A DNA stretch of 64,000 nucleotides from Gammaproteobacteria bacterium (GTDB lineage: Bacteria; Pseudomonadota; Gammaproteobacteria; GRL18): the NCBI GenBank assembly GCA_016744995.1, contig JADGDG010000007.1, positions 62,001-126,000 on the forward strand, written 5' to 3'. The notes beneath the pieces were generated by a model, which made no database searches, was not told the DNA's origin, and was given only the letters and a program-made list of their open reading frames with translations. Positions 8,071 to 19,032 of the stretch are shown in pieces. Every line of letters starts with the position of its first letter. Within the stretch, counting starts at the first letter, position 1. A program made the translations under genes and the position numbers.

Positions 8071-10737
8071 CTACACTGCTAATAAAGGTGATTGTGTGAT
8101 TGGCTGAATCAATCTTGAAATACATTCCCATGTAACGCCCTCATCAACAACAGTATTGCCAACCGCCAAAGGCCAAGATGGTTCAGATACGCCTGTTTGT
8201 CCGGTTGTTTTCGCTTTATAATAATAAGGCGATGAGTTTGTATCTGTCGGAAAGACTAAAGCATTTGCAAAAACAGCAGCATCTTTCAACCAAACACTAC
8301 CTTGATCTGGTGTGACTGTGACTGAATGCACATTATCGGATATATTGGCATTTAAAGTGAATAAAAAGTTACTTACAATTTCTTGCTGTTCAATCAATTC
8401 ACCTGTTTCTAAATTATACAATTGAGCAAACCAGGTTTCGACAGGTAAATTCTCTGTAATTGACCCGCTGATTGTTTTTGACACACCACCAGTGGTAGCT
8501 ATTTCAACTAATTTAGTTATTTCACTAGGTGTGAGCTGCTTATTAAAATAAATAATTTCATCAACAGTGGCTTCAATATTGTTTGTCGTTGTGCCATCAT
8601 CATCTGAATCCAGAGCTCCGACAATAGTATTAACCGCGGTTATGTCATCAAACCATTTGCCATCATTTGTACCAGCCACGACAGTTAACGTCTCTTTAAC
8701 ACCATTCAACCATAGTTCATACTCAGTCCCTGTGGACAATGCAACGATATGATAAGTGCTGGCAATACTTAAAACTGTAGTTCCAGAAATTAAAGTGACC
8801 ACCCCACCTATTTTACTGTAAAAAGATAATTTGCCATCAGTTAATGATAGTGAAATCGGGCAAAAATAATCTGTATCAGACTCTGATTCTGAAAATAAAT
8901 GAAGCGGCTCTGTCGATACATCAATACCAGTGAAACGAACAACCATGTAAACAGAACCTGAGCTATCTGAAGGCATCGCTGGCGCTGATATAAATTGATC
9001 GACTCCATCAACTGCCACTCCTCTTCCAATGGGTAAGTTATTAACATCAAGTATCAAACCGCTCACATTTAAATCTGGAAAATTATTATAAGTACCATCA
9101 TAAGTGATCGCTTGATCTTTTGCTGTTGTGCCTTCAATTTCATCAACCCGCCAAAATGCTGTAAAGCCTATTTTGTTAACTTCATTAAAGAATGCTGTAT
9201 TATCTAAAGTAACGGAAACATCTGCTTGAAAAATTGAATTATTAGAATCTTCTAAATGTATCAATCTTTCCAAATTTGGACTAAAAGATATACCCGCTGC
9301 GGTTACGCCCCAAGAACTAATATCTAATGAAATACCATCGTAGTTAGCAGATCCTATATTCCAGGGTGCCGAAAGAGTATACTGATATATCGTATCCGAA
9401 GCACCACCAACAGCAAACAACCTTTTGCCATTTTCTGAGATATACAGGTCTTCCATGTTATTATCTTCATTTACTATTGATTTTGTCGTTGTCAATGATG
9501 CTGAAGATATATCCCAAGCGATTGACAATGTATGCTGTTCAATAACATCCGTTGTAGTATTAATTATGTAAACGTCTGTTCCGTCGGGTTTAAAAAACAT
9601 ACCCGTACAATTCGTGCCAATATTATAATTGACACTATTATATGCTGCTGAAGAAATATCCCAGGCAGTTACTAAATCATACTCCCATATGGTATCAAGA
9701 ACAGTCTCAAACATATAAAGCTTCATACCATCACTTGACAAAGCTATTGAACGGATCTGATTTGTTTCATTGGAAACACTGAATGATAAGCCTGAGGAAC
9801 TTGCTGTAGTGATATCCCATGCTGTTGACAAGGTGAAATAGTAAATGTTTTCTGACGTTGACGAAGTGTAAAACCCTAATCCATCAGGGCGCATAAAAAA
9901 GCCTGTCTGACTAATGTGTGCGCTTAGAAGTGCAGCTTTAGCAGGTTCTATATAAGTATATGCATTAATGTCCCAAGGTGTATTTAGTTCAAAATAAACA
10001 AAATAAGTACCCCCGGCCAAAATTAATAACGTACCATCATTGTTGAATGATGATGAATAACTGCCACCGGCATCATCAAGTTTATGGCTTACCCTTGTAA
10101 CCATTGTCGATAAATCATAAGCTACTGAAAAATCTAATTGAATAATGTCATATTCTGAGCCACTTAAGCTTCTATTAGATAATAATGCAGTTGTGCCTCC
10201 GTTGTAAAAACAAATTTTACCCGGTCGTAATGCGAGTCCTGATGATTGAAAATTTGTTTCTGTTGCTGATGTTAAATCCCAAGCTACTGACAATGTAAAT
10301 TGATAAATGCGATCTAGCCCATCTGATGTAAGATACAACTCTAAACCATCATCTGTAATAGTAACGCCTTGCCATGTTCCTGTATCAATAGAACTAAAAT
10401 CAAAAAAATTACCGACATTCTCTGTCAATGTATTAATATCACCAGAATTCAAATCATACATTAGCACTTTGTTGTTAGTATTATCAATAAGCAACCATTT
10501 TGATAAAGTGCTGTCTATGTGAAAAAAGCCATTACTTGCAGACAAAGTCTTTGATGCTACCAAGGTGAAGTCAGTAAGATTGAACGGTTTAACTAATGTT
10601 AATTGCCTGGCTATTGTTGCACCTAAAATATAAAGCGTTAATCCATTAGGACTAAACTGAAAAGTTGTAGTGTTTAATTCAATATTAATTCTACCCTCTC
10701 GAATATCAAATTCTGTTAAATTAGTTGTTAATGACAT
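8071..10737 (-). CDS. tail fibre / receptor-binding protein with beta-propeller repeats and LamG-like domain
   Basis: 888 residues. Residues about 25-500 contain many repeats that end in a strand such as YQFTLSVAWDLTSA, YFTLSTAWDITTA, EYDLVTAWDISSA or QHTLSIAWDISSA, each with an upstream SSDGMKLYM / KPDGTDVYI hairpin. This YVTN-like pattern predicts a beta-propeller. Residues about 550-735 look like a concanavalin/LamG jelly roll (YDGTYNNFPDLNV, SGSVYMVVRF, YELWLNGVKETLTV, VDEIIYFNKQLTPSEI). The C-terminus has a GSITENLPVETWFAQLYN carboxypeptidase-regulatory-like strand set. Domain types fit glycan or protein receptor binding. The start shares one base with the upstream stop. Confidence 0.7.
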   Translation of the reverse strand: MSLTTNLTEFDIREGRINIELNTTTFQFSPNGLTLYILGATIARQLTLVKPFNLTDFTLVASKTLSASNGFFHIDSTLSKWLLIDNTNNKVLMYDLNSGDINTLTENVGNFFDFSSIDTGTWQGVTITDDGLELYLTSDGLDRIYQFTLSVAWDLTSATETNFQSSGLALRPGKICFYNGGTTALLSNRSLSGSEYDIIQLDFSVAYDLSTMVTRVSHKLDDAGGSYSSSFNNDGTLLILAGGTYFVYFELNTPWDINAYTYIEPAKAALLSAHISQTGFFMRPDGLGFYTSSTSENIYYFTLSTAWDITTASSSGLSFSVSNETNQIRSIALSSDGMKLYMFETVLDTIWEYDLVTAWDISSAAYNSVNYNIGTNCTGMFFKPDGTDVYIINTTTDVIEQHTLSIAWDISSASLTTTKSIVNEDNNMEDLYISENGKRLFAVGGASDTIYQYTLSAPWNIGSANYDGISLDISSWGVTAAGISFSPNLERLIHLEDSNNSIFQADVSVTLDNTAFFNEVNKIGFTAFWRVDEIEGTTAKDQAITYDGTYNNFPDLNVSGLILDVNNLPIGRGVAVDGVDQFISAPAMPSDSSGSVYMVVRFTGIDVSTEPLHLFSESESDTDYFCPISLSLTDGKLSFYSKIGGVVTLISGTTVLSIASTYHIVALSTGTEYELWLNGVKETLTVVAGTNDGKWFDDITAVNTIVGALDSDDDGTTTNNIEATVDEIIYFNKQLTPSEITKLVEIATTGGVSKTISGSITENLPVETWFAQLYNLETGELIEQQEIVSNFLFTLNANISDNVHSVTVTPDQGSVWLKDAAVFANALVFPTDTNSSPYYYKAKTTGQTGVSEPSWPLAVGNTVVDEGVTWECISRLIQPITQSPLLAV

Positions 10738-11147
10738 TATAAATTCCCTTCAGTGATCGAGCCACTTAATATTTTAACCGTCCCGCCTAGCAGAACTGAT
10801 AATGAATTAAAAATTATGGCTGCCCCAGATCCTGTAATACCGCAATCTAAATCCATAACATAATTACCATCACTATCTGTAATCCGACACCACGCAATGT
10901 CCCCGTCTGCCTGGGCTGACAATTCATCAGATACGGGGCTAAATATCAACACACCTTCATCTACAGTGCCTGATGGATCGGATAGTTCCAAATCTGCGAG
11001 CAGTGTTTCTGTTGTAATCGCTGCACCAGATTCTGGTTGTGGACCTGTATAAAAATTCATTACGCCAGCATTGACACCCGCATCAATCATATCAATGTTA
11101 GCCTGTGCTCTCGCATTGCGTAATGATAGTGAAAATTTTAGACTCAT
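10737..11147 (-). CDS. small conserved-type tail protein
   Basis: 136 residues. The pattern LRNARAQANIDMIDAGVNAGVMNFYTGPQP is the start of a small structural protein common in siphophage and Mu-like tail modules. The rest is beta-rich (LLADLELSDPSGTVDEGVLIF, AWCRITDSDGNYVMDLD). It overlaps the 1193-residue tail gene by 4 nt (ATGA) and touches the fibre gene, so all three are translationally coupled. Precise role unknown; probably tail-tip assembly. Confidence 0.6.
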   Translation of the reverse strand: MSLKFSLSLRNARAQANIDMIDAGVNAGVMNFYTGPQPESGAAITTETLLADLELSDPSGTVDEGVLIFSPVSDELSAQADGDIAWCRITDSDGNYVMDLDCGITGSGAAIIFNSLSVLLGGTVKILSGSITEGNL

Positions 11148-14100
11148 GGCGTATCAATATCTCCGCGAATTTCCACACAGAATGAATAATCCTCGTCAAC
11201 GACCTCACCTGTCCCAATAGATTCAATGACCCATAGCGGCGCATTTGCACCAAAAGTATTGCCCCTCATTACATTACCTGCAGACCAGCCATCCCCCCAC
11301 CCCTCGTGAGGTACATTAAAGTAAGCTGCACCAGTGACCGGATTAATCGGAGCAATATCCCCTAAAATCGACACCCCGGACAAAATTTGCCCCACCCCTT
11401 CGCCAATAACATTTACAGCATTTGAACTTATAAAGACAAAAGCCCAACGCTCTTGAATGCAAGAAGCATTGTTTATCTGAAAAGGATAAGTGAAATGATT
11501 ATACTGACCCGTTGCCCCTGGTGGTACCGGGACATCTGAAAATAAGCCATTCCATGATTGTTGATCAAACGGTATTGACGTACGCGCAAACAAGTCACCA
11601 TAAACAACAGCATTACTCACCAATGTTTCGGCAATTGGAAAATCGTGGGTGAGAGGTTTAGTTAGTGTTAATTTTCCTGTTATCTGAACATCAGAAATTA
11701 CCGCCATATCTTCAATTCTATCTTTAATTGTGACTGGCTGAGACAAGCCTGAAACATCATCAAATGTGACCGTTCCTGCATCAAGATCGGACGTGTATCG
11801 GCTGGCTAATAAATCCTGCCCCGCCGAATCTTTAATGTTCAACTTAGCTAATCTTGTCCTTCCCAGATCAACCATTTCACCGTTAACATAAGTGCCGATC
11901 GTTTCTTGATCATGCAAAATAACAACCAGATCCCCATCAGCATAAATCGGTACCCGTCCATCTTGCGGTAATCTCACCGGATCAAGACCTAAAATATCAG
12001 AGTCCAGGGGTAAAAATGTTTGACTGACTGCGTTGTAAAACATTGTGTCAGCATAAACATGCCGTGGCTTGAATACATAGTCTGTACCACTTAAATCAAT
12101 AAGACCTGATGCGTTATACCAATCTTCACCTTCGTTTCCTGCCGCAACAATCCAGGTACCAAATCGTATAGATACAACACCTGTTTGATGATTAACTATT
12201 CCTTCAATGTCAGTACCTATGATATGCCCATTAGCGTCTGATGTTGCTGTCAATTCACCGCCGCCATCAATTGGTGTTGCTCTTATCTGTACAGATAATG
12301 ACTTTACTGGTGCACTGGGTACACGAAACATAATATCGTCAACTGGTTTTTTACCCAGGCTGGTCGTTAACGACTCGACAGTAATACTATTTATAGCGCC
12401 AGTATCCCATGATGTAATATTCATCTGTCCTGAGCTGTACGATACAGTGCCGGCAAAAATTCCGGCATCCGTATCAGGATCGATATCAAAGAACAGCGAG
12501 CCGTTTCTATCAACATAGATCTTGCCACCCAATGTAAAACGTATTGAATTTGGAACAATATCTTCAGCATATTCTGGAGTGATATCAACAAGCAAATTAC
12601 CAGGGGTAAAGTTTTCGCTGGATGGTGTTGCGCTATCGCTCACGCGATATTTAACAACCACATCAGAGCCTGCAGCGGGATAGATTGCAATAACAGGTGC
12701 ATAGGTATAACCATTAAGCACTCTAATGTAAATTGGTTTTGGATACCATTCACCAAACCCGATATCATCACTTCTGGTCTCTCTTTCTCCACTATCCACA
12801 TTGGCATAAACAGGCGTAGCAACATTTGCAGTGACCCTGGGATCTAACGATAAAGTACCATTTGCATAATCAATTGTTCCTGATGCGCGATTAAAACCAC
12901 CCGCACCATCATCTGTATCATAAATAGTCGGGGCAATCGGTGTAAGAATTAAATTTTGAGTATCATCAAACCCAGATGGTAACTGAATACCCCATTTAAC
13001 TTCAACACTGTTTGGCAATACATCAGATGTCAGCAAGTCAAGATTCAAGAAATCGCCGGAGAGAACTGGATTATTAAAGGTCTTCTCTAGCGGTGTACCT
13101 TTATCATAATTGACAGTAAATGTCGTACCGCCTAAAGGTAAAGTGTCAGGTATAAATTTAATCTCTCCAGTAGCATGATTGATCTCACCAATACCATCAC
13201 CCGAAAAAACACCCTGGTTATCAGCAGATGCAGTTTTTGTAGCACCATCATTCCAGACAATGACAGCAGTGCCCCGAGCAACACCAGTATTAGCCAGTTG
13301 AAATGTAAATTCTGCAGGTTTAGGGGTAATGTTTGAACGATTAAAAAAGTTGGCTTGTTGCCCCCATAAAAGAATAATGCTGGTATTCACATCAGGTAAA
13401 GCACTGGTTGTAATTGTCACGGTTCCCGTCGCATAATTAATTGTGCCCGAGCCGATGCCAGCTTCTTGAGCAATCAATGCTCCAGAACCGTTATCATTCA
13501 GATCATACCATTCACCAAGCACCATGAAAGATGCCTGAACACTTCCAGGTTCAGGAGGTGGTGAAATAGTTAACGTCCATATATTGCCGCGATTTGCATC
13601 AGTGACTGACAAACTCGAACTGTCAGCGATCTTTATCGGTGTTGATGCAGGTTTGAAAGAGATAATTTTATTACCAGAGTAAGTAGGTGAACTTCCTGAA
13701 AACGTTAGTGACCCTCTCACATAATTAACAGTTCCTACAGTATCTCCCCCATCTTTTATTTGTCCACCGTTGTCAATTAAAATACCGTTCCCAAGATCAA
13801 TGTTCAGAGTACCTGGTAAGCATGGACTACCGAGATAAATAACACTATTGGATGAGATTGCTGCATTATATGCAAATGAGGCTATTCCGGTCGATGAGTC
13901 TAAAATTTGAATATTATCACCACTTGCATTTGCATCCGTTATTGCAAGCTCTTTCAGCGAACTGGGTATCACTTGAGAATAAACAGTATCAGCATAAACA
14001 GTCAGATCACCATTTACTGCAGCGACCTGTAATGGTCTGGCAGAAAAATACTTAGACGCACTGACAACTACTGTTGTTTTTATACCTGCATCTGGCGACA

Positions 14101-14725
14101 ACGTATCAAATCTTGACATTTCACTTCCGACAAAATCATAATTTAACGCCTGAGAAATTTCTATTGTAATTATTTTTCTTGTAAATACTCCGTTGGCGTC
14201 AGTGAATGTCTGAACATCTTCAGTGAGATCTGAAATTTTAATGTATTGAAATTCTGTATCACTGTATTGAGATAAATATAAAACATCGCCAACCCCAGGA
14301 ACCGGGGCCGATTCATTCTGAAATATCGTAACAACCTTAGAATCTTTCCATTGTGTCGCCCATAAAAACCCTGAGTAGTTAGCCCCTTTTGCGCGATAAC
14401 TTTCAACACGACTTTGAGCTTCAACTCTTCGATCAAACCAGTTTTCAGTGTTGAATAAGTTTATACCGATATTGTTATCCGCAGGAATTTTACTCAATAT
14501 GACATGAGAACCAAAATATTTATCGACACTTTGTATATCAATCCCTGCAAACAATTTTCTCATTTTTACCGCACCATACGTGCGATCTATTGTTGAAATA
14601 TCTTCAAAAATATTATTGCTGGCACCGTTAACAATGACATTGCCCGTGATAGCCCCGCCACCTTCATCAGCATCAGTCATTGTGTCAGATTCGAGTAATC
14701 GTATATCACCTGTTTGTATTGGCAT
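11144..14725 (-). CDS. large tail protein with repeated GxxxYATG beta units
   Basis: 1193 residues. At least six copies of a unit around G(T/E/I)(I/V)(N/D)(Y/H)(A/S)(T/N)G(T/E/V)(V/I/L) are visible: GTVNYVRGSLTF, GTINYATGTVTI, GEINHATGEIKF, GTIDYANGTLSL, GTVSYSSGQMNI and GIVNHQTGVVSI. Such units recur in large tail proteins of Mu-like siphophages and probably form stacked Ig-like or beta-sandwich domains. The N-terminus (MPIQTGDIRLLESDTMTDAD) also matches that class. It follows the 128-residue gene closely and lies in the tail-tip cluster. It is a structural protein; enzymatic motifs were not seen. Confidence 0.65.
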   Translation of the reverse strand: MPIQTGDIRLLESDTMTDADEGGGAITGNVIVNGASNNIFEDISTIDRTYGAVKMRKLFAGIDIQSVDKYFGSHVILSKIPADNNIGINLFNTENWFDRRVEAQSRVESYRAKGANYSGFLWATQWKDSKVVTIFQNESAPVPGVGDVLYLSQYSDTEFQYIKISDLTEDVQTFTDANGVFTRKIITIEISQALNYDFVGSEMSRFDTLSPDAGIKTTVVVSASKYFSARPLQVAAVNGDLTVYADTVYSQVIPSSLKELAITDANASGDNIQILDSSTGIASFAYNAAISSNSVIYLGSPCLPGTLNIDLGNGILIDNGGQIKDGGDTVGTVNYVRGSLTFSGSSPTYSGNKIISFKPASTPIKIADSSSLSVTDANRGNIWTLTISPPPEPGSVQASFMVLGEWYDLNDNGSGALIAQEAGIGSGTINYATGTVTITTSALPDVNTSIILLWGQQANFFNRSNITPKPAEFTFQLANTGVARGTAVIVWNDGATKTASADNQGVFSGDGIGEINHATGEIKFIPDTLPLGGTTFTVNYDKGTPLEKTFNNPVLSGDFLNLDLLTSDVLPNSVEVKWGIQLPSGFDDTQNLILTPIAPTIYDTDDGAGGFNRASGTIDYANGTLSLDPRVTANVATPVYANVDSGERETRSDDIGFGEWYPKPIYIRVLNGYTYAPVIAIYPAAGSDVVVKYRVSDSATPSSENFTPGNLLVDITPEYAEDIVPNSIRFTLGGKIYVDRNGSLFFDIDPDTDAGIFAGTVSYSSGQMNITSWDTGAINSITVESLTTSLGKKPVDDIMFRVPSAPVKSLSVQIRATPIDGGGELTATSDANGHIIGTDIEGIVNHQTGVVSIRFGTWIVAAGNEGEDWYNASGLIDLSGTDYVFKPRHVYADTMFYNAVSQTFLPLDSDILGLDPVRLPQDGRVPIYADGDLVVILHDQETIGTYVNGEMVDLGRTRLAKLNIKDSAGQDLLASRYTSDLDAGTVTFDDVSGLSQPVTIKDRIEDMAVISDVQITGKLTLTKPLTHDFPIAETLVSNAVVYGDLFARTSIPFDQQSWNGLFSDVPVPPGATGQYNHFTYPFQINNASCIQERWAFVFISSNAVNVIGEGVGQILSGVSILGDIAPINPVTGAAYFNVPHEGWGDGWSAGNVMRGNTFGANAPLWVIESIGTGEVVDEDYSFCVEIRGDIDTP

Positions 14726-14727
14726 AT

Positions 14728-15114
14728 TTAAACTTCCACTAAGTCTATTGAAAAACTATATAAATGATCCATATCTGGATCAGCAAGCGTAAAAATTTCA
14801 CGAGTCTTAAAAGGACTTTTATTTCCAGAACGCAGAAACCTAACAGTACGGACTACCCCGTGAAGAAGCAGAGTCATATCCAAATCAGGCGTATCCACTT
14901 TTTCTTTGATTGAATCAGCTGTCGCTTTAGTGATCCAGGCATAATCAGTCCCGCCTTTCAGCGTTATAGTTCTACCCTTCGCTTGCGTTGCTTCCTGAAT
15001 CACCAGGGAGCCTGTTATTGATACCCTGATCGCTTGAACAACATTAGACCACCCATACTCATCGAACCAGATAAGATCGCTTGGCAAACTAATACCATCA
15101 AGTAAAATAGCCAT
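14728..15114 (-). CDS. small tail protein downstream of tape measure
   Basis: 128 residues. It begins MAILLDGISLPSDLIWFDEY and contains GRTITLKGGTDYAWITKATA and a C-terminal LYSFSIDLVEV strand. Its position directly after the tape measure suggests a distal tail or tail-tip component. It abuts the tape measure stop (no gap) and the next gene follows after 2 nt, so it is part of one operon. Confidence 0.6.
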   Translation of the reverse strand: MAILLDGISLPSDLIWFDEYGWSNVVQAIRVSITGSLVIQEATQAKGRTITLKGGTDYAWITKATADSIKEKVDTPDLDMTLLLHGVVRTVRFLRSGNKSPFKTREIFTLADPDMDHLYSFSIDLVEV

Positions 15115-18100
15115 TTAACTGCTCGCCTCTGCCATTCTTAACTCTTCAATAAGATTCATCGTGTCGTCGTTTTTCGGGAATAAACCAACAGCGCTGGAGC
15201 CATTAATTTTCAAATTAACACTAATGGTTTCTCCGGCAACGGATGCGGCAGAATTGACATTAGAACCTACGCTGCCACCTTTAAAAAATTTTTCAGGCAA
15301 TATTCCGGCATTAATACTATCAAAAAAATCAGCTCCAAAATTTTGCACTCCTATCTTGTTGATCACATGCTCGCCGGGTGTTAACAAAGCTTTAACCGAA
15401 TCACCCAGACCACTGCCAGGCACGCTACCTCCTTCTGCTCGCCTTAAAAAGCTTTCTTTATCTGCGATGCCGCTAAATGGTGTTCCTTTTTCAAATTCTG
15501 ATTTTGCTTCACGATTAATTTTTATACCCGGTCTGATAAAATTAGCCGATTGACCCAACACCTTAGCCCGATGATATTGAATTTCTTCGATCGTACCCTG
15601 CCGCCATTCATCTTTTAATATTTGCTTCATTAATTCATCATTGAATGCTTTTATCTTGCTGACAGCACCACCACCCGCATCTTTAGCACCGGACAAACTT
15701 GCTTGAAAATCTTTGGCATATTTAAGCAATGCACTGGCTTTTTGTTGTGTATAAAAACTACGCTCGTCAGTAATAGGCCGCTGAATTTCCTTGATTTGTT
15801 TTTGTTCAAATTTTTTGTACTGCTGCATTAATTGTTTAGCAAGTTTTGACTCATCACCATCACCGCGACCACTTATTTTAAAAATCCCCTGGGCCAGACT
15901 TTTTACTCTTTGAATGCCATTAATGCCCCCATCTTTATCTGAAACTCCACCACCGGCAAAACGCTTAACTGCAGGAATTATCCCGCCAGCTTTTCGTCGA
16001 ATAATATCTTTACCTTGATTCAGTGCATACATCGCAGATTCGCCAAATTTCTGCACTGCCGACTTTTGCATAATGAATTCACCGGGCTCAAGCAGCGCTT
16101 TTACTTTATCGCCGGAGCCCGTGCCAGGCACTTTGTCTGTACGTGGTATAAACCCACCTTTTTTTTTCTTAACCTGAGCGCCATCATCTCCAATATGTTT
16201 AGTTGTGATTGTGACAGTTTGATTCAATGCTTTTATTTTGCTATCAATCGTATCGAGCTGAGAAATTACTGTACCCATATCAATTTTTGCACTGATGACA
16301 CGTTCAGCATTGATCAGCTCATCCAGTTCTTTAATTAAAGCGGTATAACTTTTAATATCACCCAGACGTGCTTCTTTATTCGTCTTATCAGTCTCAGCTA
16401 AATTATTAGATGACGATGCAACGGCATCTGTGGCATCCTTGACTAAATCCAGTGCTTTTTTTACATTATTACTTGAATGTATTTGAGCTAACGATCCTTT
16501 GTCTGCACTATCTGCATACGCTTTTTGAGCCGTTGCAATTTCCTTTGCCGCTTTTAATGCTTCGCCACTTAATCGCTGAGCTTCTTTGTGATTGCCTGCA
16601 AGCTCCGCTTTAGATGACTCTCTGAGCTTGGACTCAACGTCCCGCAAAGCTTTTTGAGCATCAGCATTTTTTTGATAAGACGTTCGCTGATCACCATTTA
16701 TTTTTAGTATAAAATCTCTGTACTCCTGGACAACTGACTTGGCCCTTTCTCTGGCATCTCGTTCTGAATTGGCTAATCGATTAGCATCTGATATCAATGC
16801 ATCCAGTGTTTCCTGACTAATCCGCTTTAACTGCCCCGCTTTATCTTTTTCCAATTGCAGGATTTTATTATTATTTTCTGATTGGGCCGTTGCTATTTTT
16901 TCATTATGTTCAAGCTGCAGGCTTTCAAGTGCAATGGTCAGATTTAATCTTTCAGCAGTTTTAAATTCATCACTCTTTGCCGTTTGCTCGGCCATTTTTT
17001 CATTATTTTCTATAAGCTTCTGAATTTTTTGATCATAGTATTCACTATAGAGTTCAGATTCTTTAGTCAGCCGATCAAGGGTTAATTGATCTTTCTCTGA
17101 CAGACTTTGTGACTCAAGGGATTTAACCGCCGCTTCATATTCTGCTTTATCAGTAAGACGTTGAGTAAGGGCTAACTTTTCTAATTCCAGATTTCTATCA
17201 ACATTGAGCTCCTGATTTTTTTGCAGCTCTTTTTCTGCTTTCGATATCTTAGTTATACCATCCAGAGTCAATGCTGTTCTTGTAGATGCTGTTTGCTCAT
17301 AAGCAACGTTTTTTTTCTGCTCATTTTGAACCACTTTATCTGCATCATTATAAAGTTCATCAGTGATTTTATTTATTTCATTGAGGCGCTGAACATGCCG
17401 ATCCCATGCCTGGTCTATCGTGTCATCCGAGAAAATAGCAACTGTTGCATCTTTATAGAAAATCAAAGCTGATATGACTTTTTCTACAGTTTCAACCAGT
17501 AACACGCCCCCTTTTCTGGCAAAAGAAAAATTATCATACAGCCAGGTACCAAGTTCATAACCCAGGAAACCAGCAAACAAAACATCCAGTTTTGCAAATT
17601 GTGAAAACAGACCTTTAATACCTTTTTTTGCCTTACCCATCAATCCAACAGAGGCCGCAGCAGACGCAGACATTGCCGCAGAATTAGAACGAATAGCACC
17701 AGTTTGAACTTGAATAGCCGTGGTCAGTTTGTTTTCACTGGCATGAAGCAACATCGTCGATTTTCTAAGAGAGTCTGTTGCCAGTGCATGACGCTGTTTT
17801 AAACCAATAAGTTGTTTAGTAGCTAGCGCAGTGCCTTTTTTTGCAGTGTTAGAACGAATTTCCCATTTCAATTGACGAACTTGTATAGCCAATTCTTTTT
17901 CAGATAACGTGATCCGGGCAATAGTATCTTTGGCAGTCTGAATAGACTGCTGATGTCGCTGAACAGCAATTTGTGCCTCTTTAAGTGCCAGCTTAGTTTT
18001 TATGGCATGAGTTTGCGCAGCAGACACTGTCAGCTCTTTTTCAACCAGAGCCTGAGCTTGAGCCGCCTGAGCAGCAGCATGTCGTTCTACACGCTCCTGT

Positions 18101-19032
18101 TGAATTGCAGTAAGTTTTTCTTTTGCAGACTTTAATAGATTAACTGCATACAATATCGCGTAAGCTTTGCTCACTAGTACCAGAGTTGATATTAACTGTG
18201 TAAAATTATCAGCAATCAGTTTAATACCCTGAGCCAACTTTTCACTAGAGCTGTTAGCATCATCTGATGTCCCAATATATTCAGCAAAACTGTTTTTGAC
18301 AAGCTGAATTCCGTCGCCTATGGTTAGCGGTAATTGAGCAAACTCTTCACCAATAACACTTGCCTGGCTTTTTAAAGCATCCGCAACAACTTTGGATGTC
18401 AGCACACCTTGCTTTGCCATGGCTCTGAGCTCACCAATAGTGACGCCCAGGCTATCTGAAAGCGCCTGAGCGATCCGTGAACCTTGCTCTGAGACACTAT
18501 TGAACTCTTCACCTCTCAAAACCCCAGAGGCAAAAGCCTGCCCAAGTTGGAGTAGAGTCGCTTCTGTTTCCTGATTAGTTGCCCCGGAAACTTTCATCGC
18601 CTGGGTGATCGTGCGTGTCAAGTCGGCAATGTTCGTAGTCTCATCACCCGCACTTTTTAAAGAGCGTTTTAACTTGACGTATAAATCTGCAACAGCATCA
18701 ATTTCTGAGCGTGTTTCTCGGGCAATATTTAAAACATCTTCCTGAGCCTGGGCAAACTCTTCTTCAGATTCTGTTACCAGCCGAAGTCTGGCTTGCATCA
18801 GATTATAGCTATCAGCCACGCCAGTAACTTTGCTCGCCAAATTACTAAGATAAGCAATAATATTTTGTATCAACGCAGCGCTGAAAAGTGCATTAGTAAA
18901 AGTTTGCAACCCGCTCGCTGCCTGTTTGCTTTTTTTGCCAAAACGTGTTACAGTTTTACTAAATTTATTAACATTATCAGTAGCTTGCTTTGTTTTAGCT
19001 TCAAATTTTACTCTAACTTTAGGAGAGCTCAT
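15115..19032 (-). CDS. tail tape measure protein
   Basis: About 1305 residues from the preferred ATG at 19032 (an AAGAAGA ribosome site lies upstream); the frame itself extends 19 codons further. Early residues match the tape-measure domain (VADSYNLMQARLRLVTESEE, then GQAFASGVLRGEEFNSVSEQ and DSLGVTIGELRAMAKQGVLT). The middle is long coiled coil. Two copies of a GG-PG-G-GD-V-ALL-PGE segment occur near the C-terminus (KVPGTGSGDKVKALLEPGEF and PGSGLGDSVKALLTPGEHV). It sets tail length; at about 0.15 nm per residue, a tail near 200 nm is inferred. Confidence 0.9.
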   Translation of the reverse strand: MSSPKVRVKFEAKTKQATDNVNKFSKTVTRFGKKSKQAASGLQTFTNALFSAALIQNIIAYLSNLASKVTGVADSYNLMQARLRLVTESEEEFAQAQEDVLNIARETRSEIDAVADLYVKLKRSLKSAGDETTNIADLTRTITQAMKVSGATNQETEATLLQLGQAFASGVLRGEEFNSVSEQGSRIAQALSDSLGVTIGELRAMAKQGVLTSKVVADALKSQASVIGEEFAQLPLTIGDGIQLVKNSFAEYIGTSDDANSSSEKLAQGIKLIADNFTQLISTLVLVSKAYAILYAVNLLKSAKEKLTAIQQERVERHAAAQAAQAQALVEKELTVSAAQTHAIKTKLALKEAQIAVQRHQQSIQTAKDTIARITLSEKELAIQVRQLKWEIRSNTAKKGTALATKQLIGLKQRHALATDSLRKSTMLLHASENKLTTAIQVQTGAIRSNSAAMSASAAASVGLMGKAKKGIKGLFSQFAKLDVLFAGFLGYELGTWLYDNFSFARKGGVLLVETVEKVISALIFYKDATVAIFSDDTIDQAWDRHVQRLNEINKITDELYNDADKVVQNEQKKNVAYEQTASTRTALTLDGITKISKAEKELQKNQELNVDRNLELEKLALTQRLTDKAEYEAAVKSLESQSLSEKDQLTLDRLTKESELYSEYYDQKIQKLIENNEKMAEQTAKSDEFKTAERLNLTIALESLQLEHNEKIATAQSENNNKILQLEKDKAGQLKRISQETLDALISDANRLANSERDARERAKSVVQEYRDFILKINGDQRTSYQKNADAQKALRDVESKLRESSKAELAGNHKEAQRLSGEALKAAKEIATAQKAYADSADKGSLAQIHSSNNVKKALDLVKDATDAVASSSNNLAETDKTNKEARLGDIKSYTALIKELDELINAERVISAKIDMGTVISQLDTIDSKIKALNQTVTITTKHIGDDGAQVKKKKGGFIPRTDKVPGTGSGDKVKALLEPGEFIMQKSAVQKFGESAMYALNQGKDIIRRKAGGIIPAVKRFAGGGVSDKDGGINGIQRVKSLAQGIFKISGRGDGDESKLAKQLMQQYKKFEQKQIKEIQRPITDERSFYTQQKASALLKYAKDFQASLSGAKDAGGGAVSKIKAFNDELMKQILKDEWRQGTIEEIQYHRAKVLGQSANFIRPGIKINREAKSEFEKGTPFSGIADKESFLRRAEGGSVPGSGLGDSVKALLTPGEHVINKIGVQNFGADFFDSINAGILPEKFFKGGSVGSNVNSAASVAGETISVNLKINGSSAVGLFPKNDDTMNLIEELRMAEASS

